Assembly: GCA_913055785.1 (NCBI GenBank)
Contig: CAJXLJ010000013.1
Coordinates: 1-64,000 of the forward strand
Source: an uncultured Parvularculaceae bacterium
GTDB taxonomy: Bacteria > Pseudomonadota > Alphaproteobacteria > Caulobacterales > Parvularculaceae
Direction of reading: 5' to 3'
Length of the DNA: 64,000 bases
Under the pieces are notes generated by a model. That model was given only the letters and a program-made list of their open reading frames with translations, was not told where the DNA came from and did not search any database. How positions within the stretch are numbered: position 1 is the stretch's first letter; every line of letters starts with the position of its first letter. The position numbers and the translations under genes are program-made. Below are positions 9,419 through 18,615 of this stretch, piece after piece.

Positions 9419-9430
9419 ATTGGATACGAT
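9419..9430. promoter_or_regulatory. GntR-type operator, copy 2
   Basis: ATTGGATACGAT matches copy 1 (ATTGGATACAAT) at 11 of 12 positions and lies 15 bp before the VOC-gene start. The position suggests it would block transcription or early elongation of the VOC-GntR-hydrolase unit. Binding by the local GntR protein is inferred. Confidence 0.5.
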
Positions 9431-9445
9431 TATGACGAGGGCGCA

Positions 9446-10003
9446 ATGAACGACACAACCAGCGATCGCCCGGCCGGGCTGCCGGGACTGCGCGGAGTGG
9501 AGCATATCGGCTTCACCGTGCCCGACCTCGAAGAGGCGACGCGATTCTTTGTCGATGTGATCGGCTGCGAGGCCATTTATGACCTCGGGCAGATTATGGA
9601 TGAGCACGGGAACTGGATGGAGCGCCATCTCAATGTGCCCCCCCGCGCGATCATCCGGAACATCCGCTTTTTCCGCTGCCGGTTCGGTCCCAATTTCGAG
9701 ATTTTCGAATATGAGGTCGCCGGGCAGAAGACGACGCCGCCGAGAAACTGTGATGTCGGCGGCCATCATCTCGCTTTCTATGTTGATGACTTTGATGAGG
9801 CTGAGCGCTATCTTCTGGATCAGGGCGTAACCCTGCTTGGCGAACGGACCGTTCGAACAGAAGGACCAAGCAAGGGTCAAACATGGATATATTTCCTGTC
9901 TCCGTGGGGAATGCAGCTCGAACTTGTTAGCTTTCCTGACGGCAAAGGGTATGAGCGGCGCACGGAGCGTCGTTTGTGGCATCCAGCTTTTCCGTCCGAG
10001 TGA
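9446..10003 (+). CDS. VOC-family (glyoxalase/dioxygenase fold) enzyme
   Basis: This is a 185-residue protein with paired beta-alpha-beta-beta-beta modules. GVEHIGFTVPD near the start, GHHLAFYVDD in the second module and GMQLELVSF near the end supply the His and Glu residues typical of metal-binding VOC proteins. The ATG at 9446 follows a GAGG ribosome site. A longer in-frame ATG at 9332 would place both operators inside the gene, so I reject it. Relatives are lactoylglutathione lyases, epimerases and ring-cleavage enzymes, and I cannot choose the activity. It is the first gene of a plus-strand unit with the GntR regulator and a serine hydrolase. Confidence 0.8.
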   Translation: MNDTTSDRPAGLPGLRGVEHIGFTVPDLEEATRFFVDVIGCEAIYDLGQIMDEHGNWMERHLNVPPRAIIRNIRFFRCRFGPNFEIFEYEVAGQKTTPPRNCDVGGHHLAFYVDDFDEAERYLLDQGVTLLGERTVRTEGPSKGQTWIYFLSPWGMQLELVSFPDGKGYERRTERRLWHPAFPSE

Positions 10004-10024
10004 CCGGCGGAATGTCTGACAGGT

Positions 10025-10792
10025 ATGGGTATGGCGACTGACAAGACCACACTGAGGAAAGCAGAGCGACGGAGCAATCCAGGCGCGAGGGCGCCCTCGC
10101 CCGCCGCCGATCCTTCGCTGGTCAGCAAACGCGTTACGGAATCGATCCGTAACCTCATCCTCTCAGGCGACCTGCCGCCCGGCAGCCGTATTTCGCAGGA
10201 ATCGCTCGCAGAACGGTTCGGCACGAGCCGCATTCCGGTCCGGGACGCGCTTAACCGGCTTGAAAGCGACGGCCTTGTGCTTCTCAAGCCGAACAGCGGC
10301 GCATGGGTCGCAAAGCTTGATCTCAGCGAGTGTATCGAGATTTATAAGATCCGCGAACGCATCGAACCGCTGGCGCTGAGCGAAGCGGTCGCAAAAATGT
10401 CCGATGAGGATGTCGACCAGCTGGCCGAGCTGGTCACGAAAATGGCGGCGACAAAAGACACCGAAACTTTTCTGAAGCTTGACCGCGAGTTTCATCTCGC
10501 AAGCTACCGCGCCTCTCAAATGGAACAGCTCAGCAGCATGGTCGAGCGTTTCTGGAATACGACGCAGCATTACCGGCGCGCTTTTACAAAGCTGATCGGC
10601 AAGGACGGCGCCTGGATCATCCATGCCGAGCACAATCTGATGATTGACGCGTTGCGGCGCAGAGACGCCGACAGCGCCGCCCAAATGCTGCATGAACATA
10701 TTCGCAGAACCCGCGTGGAGCTAGAACACCATACGGAAGTGTTTGAAGACGGCGCGTTGGCGGCAGTGAAAACCGGCAGGTCCGAAAAGTGA
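10025..10792 (+). CDS. GntR-family regulator, FCD (FadR C-terminal) subfamily
   Basis: This 255-residue protein has an N-terminal winged helix-turn-helix at about residues 40-105; RISQESLAERFGTSRIPVRDAL is split here by the usual recognition helix. An all-helical FCD ligand domain follows, with the expected His/Asp metal or ligand residues (DREFHLASY and later HE/H positions). Such proteins usually repress catabolic operons until a carboxylate ligand binds. The likely targets are the two TTGGATAC-type sites between the TonB and VOC genes. Its stop codon overlaps the GTG of the next gene by 4 bp, so regulator and hydrolase are translationally coupled. Confidence 0.9.
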   Translation: MGMATDKTTLRKAERRSNPGARAPSPAADPSLVSKRVTESIRNLILSGDLPPGSRISQESLAERFGTSRIPVRDALNRLESDGLVLLKPNSGAWVAKLDLSECIEIYKIRERIEPLALSEAVAKMSDEDVDQLAELVTKMAATKDTETFLKLDREFHLASYRASQMEQLSSMVERFWNTTQHYRRAFTKLIGKDGAWIIHAEHNLMIDALRRRDADSAAQMLHEHIRRTRVELEHHTEVFEDGALAAVKTGRSEK

Positions 10793-11907
10793 TTACCGAA
10801 ATTACGGTAGCGGACGGCGCCGAACGGCTTCGCGACCAATTCGCCGCGCATTTTGAACGCACGGATGAATTTCAGGAACTTGGTGCCGGCCTTGCCGTCT
10901 ATCGGAACGGCGCAAAGCTCGTCGATCTTTTTGGCGGCTATATGGACACGGCGCGCGAAAAACCCTGGCGCGCAACGACGCTGGTCAACATATGGTCCGC
11001 GAGCAAGGGCGTCATGGCGCTGGCGATCGCGCAACTCGTCGACAAAAACATTTTGTCCTACGACGCGCCGGTCTCAACCTGGTGGCCGGACTTTGCGCAA
11101 AACGGAAAGCGCGCGATCACCCTCGCCCAGGTGATGAGTCATCGCGCCGGATTGAACGGCTTCGCCGAGCCGACGGCGCCGGAAGACCTTTATGACTGGG
11201 ACCTGATAACCGACCGCCTTGCGCGGCAGGCGCCGTTGTGGCCGCCGGGCTCAACCGCCTCTTACCACGGCATGACTTTCGGCTGGCTGACGGGTGAAAT
11301 CATCCGCCGCTCCACCGGACAAACGCCAAGAGACTATATTCGCCAGCACGTCGCCGAACCGCTCGGCGCCGACCTCCATCTCGGCGTTCCGCCGGAACGG
11401 ATTGACGATGTCGCCGACATCGTGCCGCCGCTTCCGGACCACAGCCCTGTTCAACTCAACGAAATCGCCCGCTTTACAGTTGAAAACCCGACGCCGAATG
11501 CCGCCGCCGCAAACGAGAGCAAGTGGCGGTTCGCGCAAATCCCCGCGGTGAATATTCACGCAACAGCCGACGGGCTTGCGCGGGTCTATGGCGCGCTGGC
11601 GAATGGCGGCGTCTTCGAAGATAGAGAACTGATCTCGCGCAACGGGATCTCCGCCATGATCACGCCGCGCGGCGAACCGATGGACGAAATGCTCGGGCCG
11701 CGCCAGTGGGCGGCCGGCGTTGCGCTCAATTCCGGCGGTCTTTACGGCGACTCGCCGGAAGCGTTCGGGCACAGCGGCTGGGGCGGCAGTTTCGGGTTCG
11801 CCGATCCGCGAACCTCGCGCGGCGTCGCCTATGTCGTCAATCGCATGGGCTCCGCCTTAAATGGCGATCCGAGAGCGAGGACACTGGCCGCACTGGCCGA
11901 ACAATAA
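10789..11907 (+). CDS. Serine hydrolase, class C beta-lactamase / EstB fold
   Basis: This is a 372-residue protein of the beta-lactamase-related esterase family. The SxxK nucleophile motif reads SASK, in the segment NIWSASKGVMAL. The following ASYHGMTFG segment supplies the Tyr, and HSGWGG is the third conserved box. No clear signal peptide is present, so it is probably a cytoplasmic esterase, lactonase or amidase rather than a beta-lactamase. The GTG start at 10789 overlaps the GntR stop (GTGA). Its TAA stop directly abuts the stop codon of the convergent ALDH gene. In this operon it may hydrolyse an ester or lactone of the imported substrate. Confidence 0.85.
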   Translation: MITEITVADGAERLRDQFAAHFERTDEFQELGAGLAVYRNGAKLVDLFGGYMDTAREKPWRATTLVNIWSASKGVMALAIAQLVDKNILSYDAPVSTWWPDFAQNGKRAITLAQVMSHRAGLNGFAEPTAPEDLYDWDLITDRLARQAPLWPPGSTASYHGMTFGWLTGEIIRRSTGQTPRDYIRQHVAEPLGADLHLGVPPERIDDVADIVPPLPDHSPVQLNEIARFTVENPTPNAAAANESKWRFAQIPAVNIHATADGLARVYGALANGGVFEDRELISRNGISAMITPRGEPMDEMLGPRQWAAGVALNSGGLYGDSPEAFGHSGWGGSFGFADPRTSRGVAYVVNRMGSALNGDPRARTLAALAEQ

Positions 11908-13341
11908 TTACAAACCCATCACCGCTTTCGTTTCCAAAAACTCTTCAAATCCTTCCAAACCCCATTCACGTCCGTTGCCTGACCTTTTATAACCACCGAA
12001 AGGCGCATCATAACTAAGGCCAGCGCCATTAACGTGCACCATTCCAGTTCTAAGAAGCCCTGCGATTTTCGCCGCTCGTTCGGCAGAACCGGAATTTATG
12101 TAACTTGCCAAGCCATAAATAGTGTCATTAGCCACTGCGACCGCATCGGTTTCGGTTTCATAAGGCAAGATACACAAGACAGGACCGAATATTTCTTCTC
12201 GCGCGATTGTCATGTCGTTATTCACATTCGCGAATACAGTAGGTTTGACATAATACCCTTTGGCCAACCCGACTGGTCGGCCCGGCCCGCCAGCGGCGAG
12301 AATGGCGCCTTCTTCAACGCCTGCCTCAATCAAGCGCTGTATTTTATTCCATTGCGCTTCACTAACGACAGGGCCGATTGTCGTTTCCGAGTCATCCGGA
12401 TCACCTACGCGAATCTTTGTTGCGGCAGCCGCAGCAATTTCGACAGCCTGTTCATGCAAATGAGCAGGAACAAGCATTCGCGTCGGCGCATTGCACGACT
12501 GTCCGCTATTTAACATGCAAGCCATCACGCCCTCGCAGACAGCTTTTTTAAGATCTGCGTCATCGAGAATGATATTTGGGGATTTCCCCCCCAGCTCTTG
12601 GGTGACGCGTTTCACAGTATATGCAGCAGCTCTTGCAACTGCAACGCCGCCTCTCGTAGAACCAGTGAAGGAAACCATGTCAACGTCGGCATGGCTGGCG
12701 AGAACCTGCCCAACAGTCTGCCCCTCTCCGTTTACAAGATTAAACACGCCTTTTGGCGCACCGGCTTCATGGAGAATGTCAGCAAAGACTATTGAGCTGA
12801 GTGGTGCGATTTCAGACGGTTTCAGAACCATCGCGCATCCGGATGCAAGCGCCGGGGCGACCTTGCAGGCGACTTGATTCATAGGCCAGTTCCAAGGCGT
12901 TATAAACGCACAAACGCCAACAGGCTCCTTGATGATGCGCGTAGATCCTCTTTGTTCCTCAAACCTGTAAGACTCCAAAACTGAACGCGCAGCCTTTAAA
13001 TGATTGAGACCGGCGGCGGCCTGAGCGCTTTTCGACAGAGAGCATGGCGCACCCATTTCAAGTGTAATGGCGGCGGCAATTTCATCGTAACGCTTTTCAT
13101 AACCCCGGATAACACGATCTAATAAATTTAACCGTTCTTTCCGGGATACCTTGGAAAAACCTTCAAAGGCAATGCGGGCTGCAGCGACAGCAGCGTCTAC
13201 ATCGCTCTGCTTTCCCAAGCTAATTTCTGAAACCACTTCTTCCGTAGCCGGATTGCGTACGCCCAAATTGCGGCCGGCGGCAGGCGTCACCCAAGCCCCG
13301 TCAATATAAAAGTCCTTACTATGTTGCATCACTCGCCCCAT
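11908..13341 (-). CDS. Aldehyde dehydrogenase
   Basis: This is a 477-residue ALDH with Asn151 (TPWNW), Glu249 (QELGGKSP) and the nucleophile Cys283 (NSGQSCNAPTR). The sequence style resembles broad-specificity enzymes of catabolic clusters. It is the last gene of the eight-gene minus operon, 19 bp after the amidohydrolase, so it may oxidise an aldehyde left by amine removal or decarboxylation upstream. A second in-frame ATG four codons downstream (13329) is an equally possible start. Neither has a strong ribosome site. Confidence 0.88.
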   Translation of the reverse strand: MGRVMQHSKDFYIDGAWVTPAAGRNLGVRNPATEEVVSEISLGKQSDVDAAVAAARIAFEGFSKVSRKERLNLLDRVIRGYEKRYDEIAAAITLEMGAPCSLSKSAQAAAGLNHLKAARSVLESYRFEEQRGSTRIIKEPVGVCAFITPWNWPMNQVACKVAPALASGCAMVLKPSEIAPLSSIVFADILHEAGAPKGVFNLVNGEGQTVGQVLASHADVDMVSFTGSTRGGVAVARAAAYTVKRVTQELGGKSPNIILDDADLKKAVCEGVMACMLNSGQSCNAPTRMLVPAHLHEQAVEIAAAAATKIRVGDPDDSETTIGPVVSEAQWNKIQRLIEAGVEEGAILAAGGPGRPVGLAKGYYVKPTVFANVNNDMTIAREEIFGPVLCILPYETETDAVAVANDTIYGLASYINSGSAERAAKIAGLLRTGMVHVNGAGLSYDAPFGGYKRSGNGREWGLEGFEEFLETKAVMGL

Positions 13342-13360
13342 CGCCGCCGTTCAGTTTTAC

Positions 13361-14614
13361 TCAGCGCCCATCTATATTCGCGGAATATTCTCCGGCACGC
13401 GACAGAACAGCTTGCAGAAGAACATTACATCCCGCTGCAAGATGGTCCGGGTCAGCGCTCTCAGCCTCATTATGGCTGACGCCCCCCTTGCACGGGACAA
13501 AAATCATTCCGGTAGGCGTCACGCGGGAGAGATAAACAGAATCATGTCCGGCGCCGCTAACGATTTCCATATAGGGCTGCCTGGTCTTTTCTGCGGCGTC
13601 GCGAATCGCAGCGATGCATTCGGCGTCAAACGATACTGGCGGCGAATGCCATATCTCGTTCAGTTCAAACTGGCAGCCGGCGACGGATTCCGTTTGAATG
13701 AGCATTTCCAGCTCCCTGCTCATCGCAGCAAGCACAGAGCTGTCCGGATGGCGAAGGTCTATGCTGAATGTAATTTTTCCGGGCACCGTATTGCGGGAAT
13801 TCGGGTGAGAACGGATTTCACCTATAGTCACCCGGGCATCGGGCGCATTACCTTCTGCGAGTTGAAAGATTTTAATCAACAAGGGAGCCACGGCTTGTAC
13901 AGGGTCTATGCGCAAATGCATTGGCGTCGGCCCCGCATGGCACTCTGCCCCCTTAATTGTCGCATCAAACCATTTTATTCCCTGAACACCCGTAACAACG
14001 CCAATAATTTTGTTCTCATTTTCAAGAACTGGCCCCTGCTCAATATGGGCCTCAAAATGAGCGCCCAATGTTTTTCGGGCGTGCAATTGACCGGCGAGAT
14101 TATTCCGCACCAGCGCATCCCCTAAGGTCACGCCACTCTCATCGGCGCGAGACAGCCCATATTCCAGACTGAATACGCCAGAAAATACGCCTGACCCAAG
14201 CATCGCCGGCGAAAACCGCGCGCCTTCTTCATTCATCCAGACCGCAACTTCTATCGGCGCCGCCGTCTCAATGTGAAAATCATTAAGCGTTCTTATGACT
14301 TCTAGCCCGGCCAGCACGCCGTAAACGCCATCAAATTTTCCTCCTGTCGGCTGACTGTCGAGATGACTTCCCATTACGATAGGCGGTGCGTCCTTGTTCC
14401 TTCCTTCCCTCCTGGCAAACAGGTTGCCAATCTGGTCAGCGGTTACGGCACAACCAGCTTCTTCGCACCAACTACTGAATAGATCCCGTCCCGCCTTATC
14501 TGCTTCACTGGCCGCCAGGCGGCGCACGCCACCGTTAGGCGTAGCGCCAATTTGCGCCATCGCCATCAACGAATCCCAAAGCCGTTTTCCGTTTATTCCA
14601 AGCTCTGAAGTCAT
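13361..14614 (-). CDS. M20-type Zn-dependent amidohydrolase (N-carbamoyl-amino-acid hydrolase / allantoate amidohydrolase family)
   Basis: This is a 417-residue member of the HyuC/AllC branch. The metal-site motifs are all present: GSHLDSQPTGGKFDG near residue 90, NEEGARF near 130, HIEQGP near 190 and the C-terminal GAGHDS. A dimerisation (lid) domain is inserted between them. Relatives release an amino acid from an N-carbamoyl, ureido or amide group. It lies 5 bp after the PLP decarboxylase and in the same operon as an amidase, which points to stepwise opening of an amide-containing compound. The true substrate is not evident. Confidence 0.87.
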   Translation of the reverse strand: MTSELGINGKRLWDSLMAMAQIGATPNGGVRRLAASEADKAGRDLFSSWCEEAGCAVTADQIGNLFARREGRNKDAPPIVMGSHLDSQPTGGKFDGVYGVLAGLEVIRTLNDFHIETAAPIEVAVWMNEEGARFSPAMLGSGVFSGVFSLEYGLSRADESGVTLGDALVRNNLAGQLHARKTLGAHFEAHIEQGPVLENENKIIGVVTGVQGIKWFDATIKGAECHAGPTPMHLRIDPVQAVAPLLIKIFQLAEGNAPDARVTIGEIRSHPNSRNTVPGKITFSIDLRHPDSSVLAAMSRELEMLIQTESVAGCQFELNEIWHSPPVSFDAECIAAIRDAAEKTRQPYMEIVSGAGHDSVYLSRVTPTGMIFVPCKGGVSHNEAESADPDHLAAGCNVLLQAVLSRAGEYSANIDGR

Positions 14615-14619
14615 AAAAT

Positions 14620-15870
14620 TCAGTCAGCGTAGGAAAGCGTACCTTCAGCAGTTGAGCCGCCAGTTCGGATTTGTTCAACAACAGCTTGCAGGTCCTCAAG
14701 ATAAAGATCGACAACGTCATCCGACAACGGATCCAGAACGAGATGCGCCAGTGGCGGGTCCATCACCCCTCCGCTAGTCCATCCTTTTTCTGAAAGACCG
14801 CCGACAATCTGCTCAACACGAATATCTTCGGCGCCGTATACAACGATCAAGAGATCCGTATTAAGAGGCGAAAGCCCTTCGATAGACTTCAGCCCTTCCA
14901 CTAAACGGGCTTTGGCTTTCATCGCGCGATCCGCATAAGCCATGTAACCGTCTTCTCCAAGATAATTAACCGCCGCCCAGGCTGCTGCGACGGCTGAAGC
15001 CGGGCGCGAGCCTGTAAACGCCTGCGTTATATAGGGCGAGCATGGCCAGTCTGTCGGGGATACATAATGATATTGCTGATACTCCTCAGAGCGCCACGCA
15101 ACAATCGAAATTCCCTTGGCCGCATAACCGTATTTGTGAAGGTCTGCCGAAATAGATGTCACGCCATCAACGGAGAAATCCCACTTTGGCAAGTCATATC
15201 CAAGCTTGCTGACAAACGGAGACAGGAAACCACCGACGCACGCGTCTACGTGAAGCCAAAGGCCATGCTTTTTTGAAACCGCCGCCAGTTGATCGATATG
15301 GTCGATAACACCATACGGCCAAGACGGCGCAGAACCGGCCACCATAATTGTATTAGGCGTGATCGCCTTTTCGATAGCTTCTGCATCAGCCCGCCAATCG
15401 GCGCCGACAGGCGTTCGCACCAGCTTCAGACCAAGATAGTGGCAGCCTTTCGAAAATGTTGCATGTATAGAATACGGCGCGACTATTTCCGGTTCTTTGA
15501 TGTGCGGTTTTGTTTTTTTCGCCCATTCTCTCGCCGCATGCAGCGCGCAGAAAATACTTTCTGTGCCGCCGCTCGTAACATTGGCGTTTATCCCCTCTGC
15601 ACCGCCGCTCAAGATGTCTGAGGCGATGCCGGTTAGTTCGAGTTCGAGTTTTTGTAAGCCGGGAAAAAATCTGCGCGCTACACCGTTAAGAAAGAAGTAT
15701 TTCTGGTAGGCCGCAGAAACAACATCGACTATTTCCTCAGTCCCTTTCATCGCGTAGCAGCTCATATTGCCGCGCAGCTTATCCGGCTCCATAGCGAGCG
15801 CTTCATCAAGTTTTGAAAGAACTCGATCTTTTCCCAATCCTTTGCCTGGCAAGTTGAATGCTTCGGTCAC
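14620..15870 (-). CDS. Group II PLP-dependent decarboxylase / sphingosine-1-phosphate-lyase-like enzyme
   Basis: This is a 416-residue PLP enzyme. LHVDACVGGF carries the Asp that contacts the PLP ring nitrogen, and ADLHKYGYAAKG carries the Schiff-base Lys after the HK dipeptide. This arrangement is shared with sphinganine-1-phosphate aldolases and glutamate/tyrosine decarboxylases. I place the start at the GTG at 15870 because GGAGG sits 5-6 bases upstream and the amidase stop lies just before it. A longer reading to 15999 would run deep into the amidase. Whether it decarboxylates an amino acid or cleaves a C-C bond is open. Confidence 0.85.
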   Translation of the reverse strand: MTEAFNLPGKGLGKDRVLSKLDEALAMEPDKLRGNMSCYAMKGTEEIVDVVSAAYQKYFFLNGVARRFFPGLQKLELELTGIASDILSGGAEGINANVTSGGTESIFCALHAAREWAKKTKPHIKEPEIVAPYSIHATFSKGCHYLGLKLVRTPVGADWRADAEAIEKAITPNTIMVAGSAPSWPYGVIDHIDQLAAVSKKHGLWLHVDACVGGFLSPFVSKLGYDLPKWDFSVDGVTSISADLHKYGYAAKGISIVAWRSEEYQQYHYVSPTDWPCSPYITQAFTGSRPASAVAAAWAAVNYLGEDGYMAYADRAMKAKARLVEGLKSIEGLSPLNTDLLIVVYGAEDIRVEQIVGGLSEKGWTSGGVMDPPLAHLVLDPLSDDVVDLYLEDLQAVVEQIRTGGSTAEGTLSYAD

Positions 15871-15886
15871 CCTATCCTCCACTCGT

Positions 15887-17380
15887 TTAAACGTAATTGG
15901 AAATATGTACGGTCGGCCGCCGGGACGCCCAGGGCGACGCCCGCTCCAGGTCAGCAGATAGCCCAAGAATGGTTCCTTCATCGCCAAAACGGCCGACAAT
16001 ATGCGTACCGATAGGAAGCCCCTCGTCGTTCATATGCAACGGGATTGAAGCCGCCGGCTGTCCTGTCACATTGAAAACTCCAGCGAATGGCGAATAAGCG
16101 TCGCCTCCAAACCAGTCCCAAAATTCATCAATATCGATGTCTTTTCCAGCGAAGTACCCGAGTGGCGGCGGCGGCCCCATCAACATCGGCGTAATGAGAA
16201 GGTCATAAGTCTCGAAAAACCGTCCAATAGCGCGTTGCACCTTGCCGTACACGCCGAGGCCTTTATGAAAATCAAGGAGAGAAACCTTCATGCCCGCCTG
16301 ATAACTCGCCCATGTAATAGGTTCCAAATTATCAGGCGACGGCGTTCTGCCTGTCGCCTCCGCCGTAAAATGAACGCCTGCGGCAAACCCTGCCTGAGCC
16401 GTCATTTTCAGGGACCAGAGGTAATCCTCCCATGGAATTTCAGGGGCCGCTACTTCGACAGAATGCCCCAAGGCTTCACACATGGCGGCGGTTTCAGCAG
16501 CTGCTTGAGCGCAGATTGGTTCTGGTTGCGCGCCGCTGAATGATGTGGTCATAAGCGCGATACGCAGTTTCTTGGGCGGGTTAGTCAGCTCATCAACGTA
16601 AGGACGCACGGGCGGCGGCGCGACATGCGGCGCTCCGGGATCGGCCCCGTGAACAGCATCGAGCAGCACAGCTGTATCGCGGACAGACCGCGTCACTACC
16701 AGTTCCGCTGCGCGCCCTCCGGACGCTTCGGCGATATCAGGACCGGAAGGTATTCGTTGCCGTGTCGGCTTAAGCCCGAAAAGACCGCACATTGACGCCG
16801 GAATTCGGATTGAACCGAGTCCATCGTTTGCGTGCGCAATCGGCAATGCACCTGCCGCAACGGCTGCAGCAGCGCCGCCGCTGGAACCGCCCGGAGAGTA
16901 TTCTCTATTCCATGGGTTGCTGGTTACTCCCTGCAACGCATTTTCGGTAATAATGTTTGCACCGAACTCGGGAGTATTGGTTTTTCCGAGCGTGATAAGC
17001 CCGGCGCGGCGGAAACGCGCCATGAGTTCCGTATCATGCTTCGCGACAATGCCCGCCGCGAGCCGGCTTCCCGCATCACAGACCTTGCCTTCCATTTGCG
17101 CGCCAAGGTCTTTCACCATGAAAGGCACCCCAGGAAAAGGTTGCGCGCCCACATCATAGTCCTCTGCCTGTTGCAGAGCTTCTTCAGCGTAATCCTGACA
17201 CCGAAAATTCAGCTCACTGTCCAGCACTTCAATTGCCGCCGCCGCAGCCGCCACCGCCTCACGCGGAGCGATTTCCTTTTTCCGTATCATCCCGGACAAG
17301 CCGACCGCATCCGTGTCAGCCAATTCCGCCGCGAGGTTTAATAGAGACTTATCGGCTAGCGACTTGTGTGTGTTGCTCAT
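15887..17380 (-). CDS. Amidase (amidase-signature family)
   Basis: This 497-residue enzyme has the full amidase-signature triad: Lys90 (FMVKD), the cis-Ser166 of GGSSGG, and nucleophile Ser190 in DGLGSIRIPAS. Family members hydrolyse amides, including aryl-acyl, 6-aminohexanoate-cyclic-dimer and mandelamide substrates. The ATG follows a GGAG site, 15 bp after the acyl-CoA dehydrogenase. Sharing an operon with an M20 amidohydrolase and a PLP decarboxylase suggests it opens or trims a nitrogen-containing substrate before the CoA steps. Confidence 0.88.
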   Translation of the reverse strand: MSNTHKSLADKSLLNLAAELADTDAVGLSGMIRKKEIAPREAVAAAAAAIEVLDSELNFRCQDYAEEALQQAEDYDVGAQPFPGVPFMVKDLGAQMEGKVCDAGSRLAAGIVAKHDTELMARFRRAGLITLGKTNTPEFGANIITENALQGVTSNPWNREYSPGGSSGGAAAAVAAGALPIAHANDGLGSIRIPASMCGLFGLKPTRQRIPSGPDIAEASGGRAAELVVTRSVRDTAVLLDAVHGADPGAPHVAPPPVRPYVDELTNPPKKLRIALMTTSFSGAQPEPICAQAAAETAAMCEALGHSVEVAAPEIPWEDYLWSLKMTAQAGFAAGVHFTAEATGRTPSPDNLEPITWASYQAGMKVSLLDFHKGLGVYGKVQRAIGRFFETYDLLITPMLMGPPPPLGYFAGKDIDIDEFWDWFGGDAYSPFAGVFNVTGQPAASIPLHMNDEGLPIGTHIVGRFGDEGTILGLSADLERASPWASRRPTVHISNYV

Positions 17381-17395
17381 CGAACGCTCCCGTTT

Positions 17396-18592
17396 TTAAA
17401 ATGACCGCTCGAGGCCAAGGACATGCTGCGATAGATAAGAGAGAATCATATTCGTCGATACTGGCGCGACCTGATACACGCGACACTCCCGCCATTTGCG
17501 TTCAAGATCGTATTCGCGAGCAAAAGCGAATCCTCCAAAAGTCTGAACGGCAGCCTCAGCTGTGCGCCAGCACGCCTCTGAGGCAAGCAGCTTTGCGATA
17601 TTCGCTTGCGTTCCGCATGGCTGCCCTGCATCAAATAACGCCGCCGCAGTCCTGCCGAGCAGGTCCGCGCTTGTGAGCTCGGCCAATCCGCGCGCCAATG
17701 GAAACTGGATTCCCTGATTTTTGCCGATCGTGCGTTCGAAAACCTCTCGCTCATTTGCATAGTCGACTGCTTTTTTCAGAAAAAACCGGCCGTCGCCGAC
17801 AGCCTCGGCTGCAACCATGACTCGCTCGGCGTTAATGCCATCGAGTATGTAACGGAATCCTTTGCCCTCCTCGCCAATCAAGTCGGAGGCGGGGATTTCA
17901 AGATTATCAAAAAATACTTCTGTCGTGTTGTGATTGAACATCGCCTCAAGGGGGCGAATATCGAGCCCTTTTCCAATGTTATCCGTGATGTTTACAAGGA
18001 ATACAGAAAGCCCATCGGTTTTTCTGGAGCATTCCTCGACCGGAGTCGTCCGCGCCAGAAGCAACATCATATCGGAATGCAACGCCCTCGAGGTCCATAC
18101 TTTTTGGCCGTTGATGATGTACTTGTCGCCATCCCGTACAGCGCGCGTTTTCAGTTTGGTCGTATCTGATCCTGTTGTAGGCTCGGTAACGCCGAACGCC
18201 TGCAGCCGTATTTCACCAGCGGCGATTCCGGGAAGATACTTTGCTTTCTGTTCCGGTGCGCCATGTCGCAGCAAGGTGCCCATAATGTACATTTGAGCGT
18301 GCCCTTGGGATGCCGTGCATCCGTGAGCGTTTATCGTCTCGAGAATGACCGCCGCAGCGCGCAACGGCAGACCGGCGCCGCCATATTCATCCGGGATTAG
18401 CGCAGCAAGGAAGCCTGCTTCTGTCAGTTCTTTTATGAACTCGGTTGGATATGCAGCGGCGTCTTCCAGATTGCGCCAGTACTCGCCCGGGTATCGCGAG
18501 CAGATACGGCCGACAGCATCACGCAGTTCCTGATAGTCGGGTCCAATGGAAACCGCGATGCTTTCCGAAAACTGATCCAGGGAAAAAGTCAT
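17396..18592 (-). CDS. Acyl-CoA dehydrogenase family protein with altered active-site segment
   Basis: This is a 398-residue flavoprotein with the usual N-terminal helical domain, a middle beta domain (FGVTEPTTGSDTT flavin loop, ingvKVWTS-type segment) and a C-terminal helical domain. The C-terminal segment that in medium-chain enzymes reads YEGT, with the catalytic Glu, here reads VAPVS, so the normal base is missing at that site. It may use another residue or catalyse a different reaction. It lies between the HMG-CoA-lyase-type gene and the amidase in one operon, so it is expected to desaturate the CoA ester made by the family III transferase. Confidence 0.85.
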   Translation of the reverse strand: MTFSLDQFSESIAVSIGPDYQELRDAVGRICSRYPGEYWRNLEDAAAYPTEFIKELTEAGFLAALIPDEYGGAGLPLRAAAVILETINAHGCTASQGHAQMYIMGTLLRHGAPEQKAKYLPGIAAGEIRLQAFGVTEPTTGSDTTKLKTRAVRDGDKYIINGQKVWTSRALHSDMMLLLARTTPVEECSRKTDGLSVFLVNITDNIGKGLDIRPLEAMFNHNTTEVFFDNLEIPASDLIGEEGKGFRYILDGINAERVMVAAEAVGDGRFFLKKAVDYANEREVFERTIGKNQGIQFPLARGLAELTSADLLGRTAAALFDAGQPCGTQANIAKLLASEACWRTAEAAVQTFGGFAFAREYDLERKWRECRVYQVAPVSTNMILSYLSQHVLGLERSF

Positions 18593-18615
18593 AATCCGGC
18601 CCGTTTCTCGATTGC

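Noticed and set aside
9332-9445. N-terminal extension of the VOC protein
   Set aside because: It would place both GntR-type operators inside the coding region; the ATG at 9446 has a ribosome site and fits the family start.
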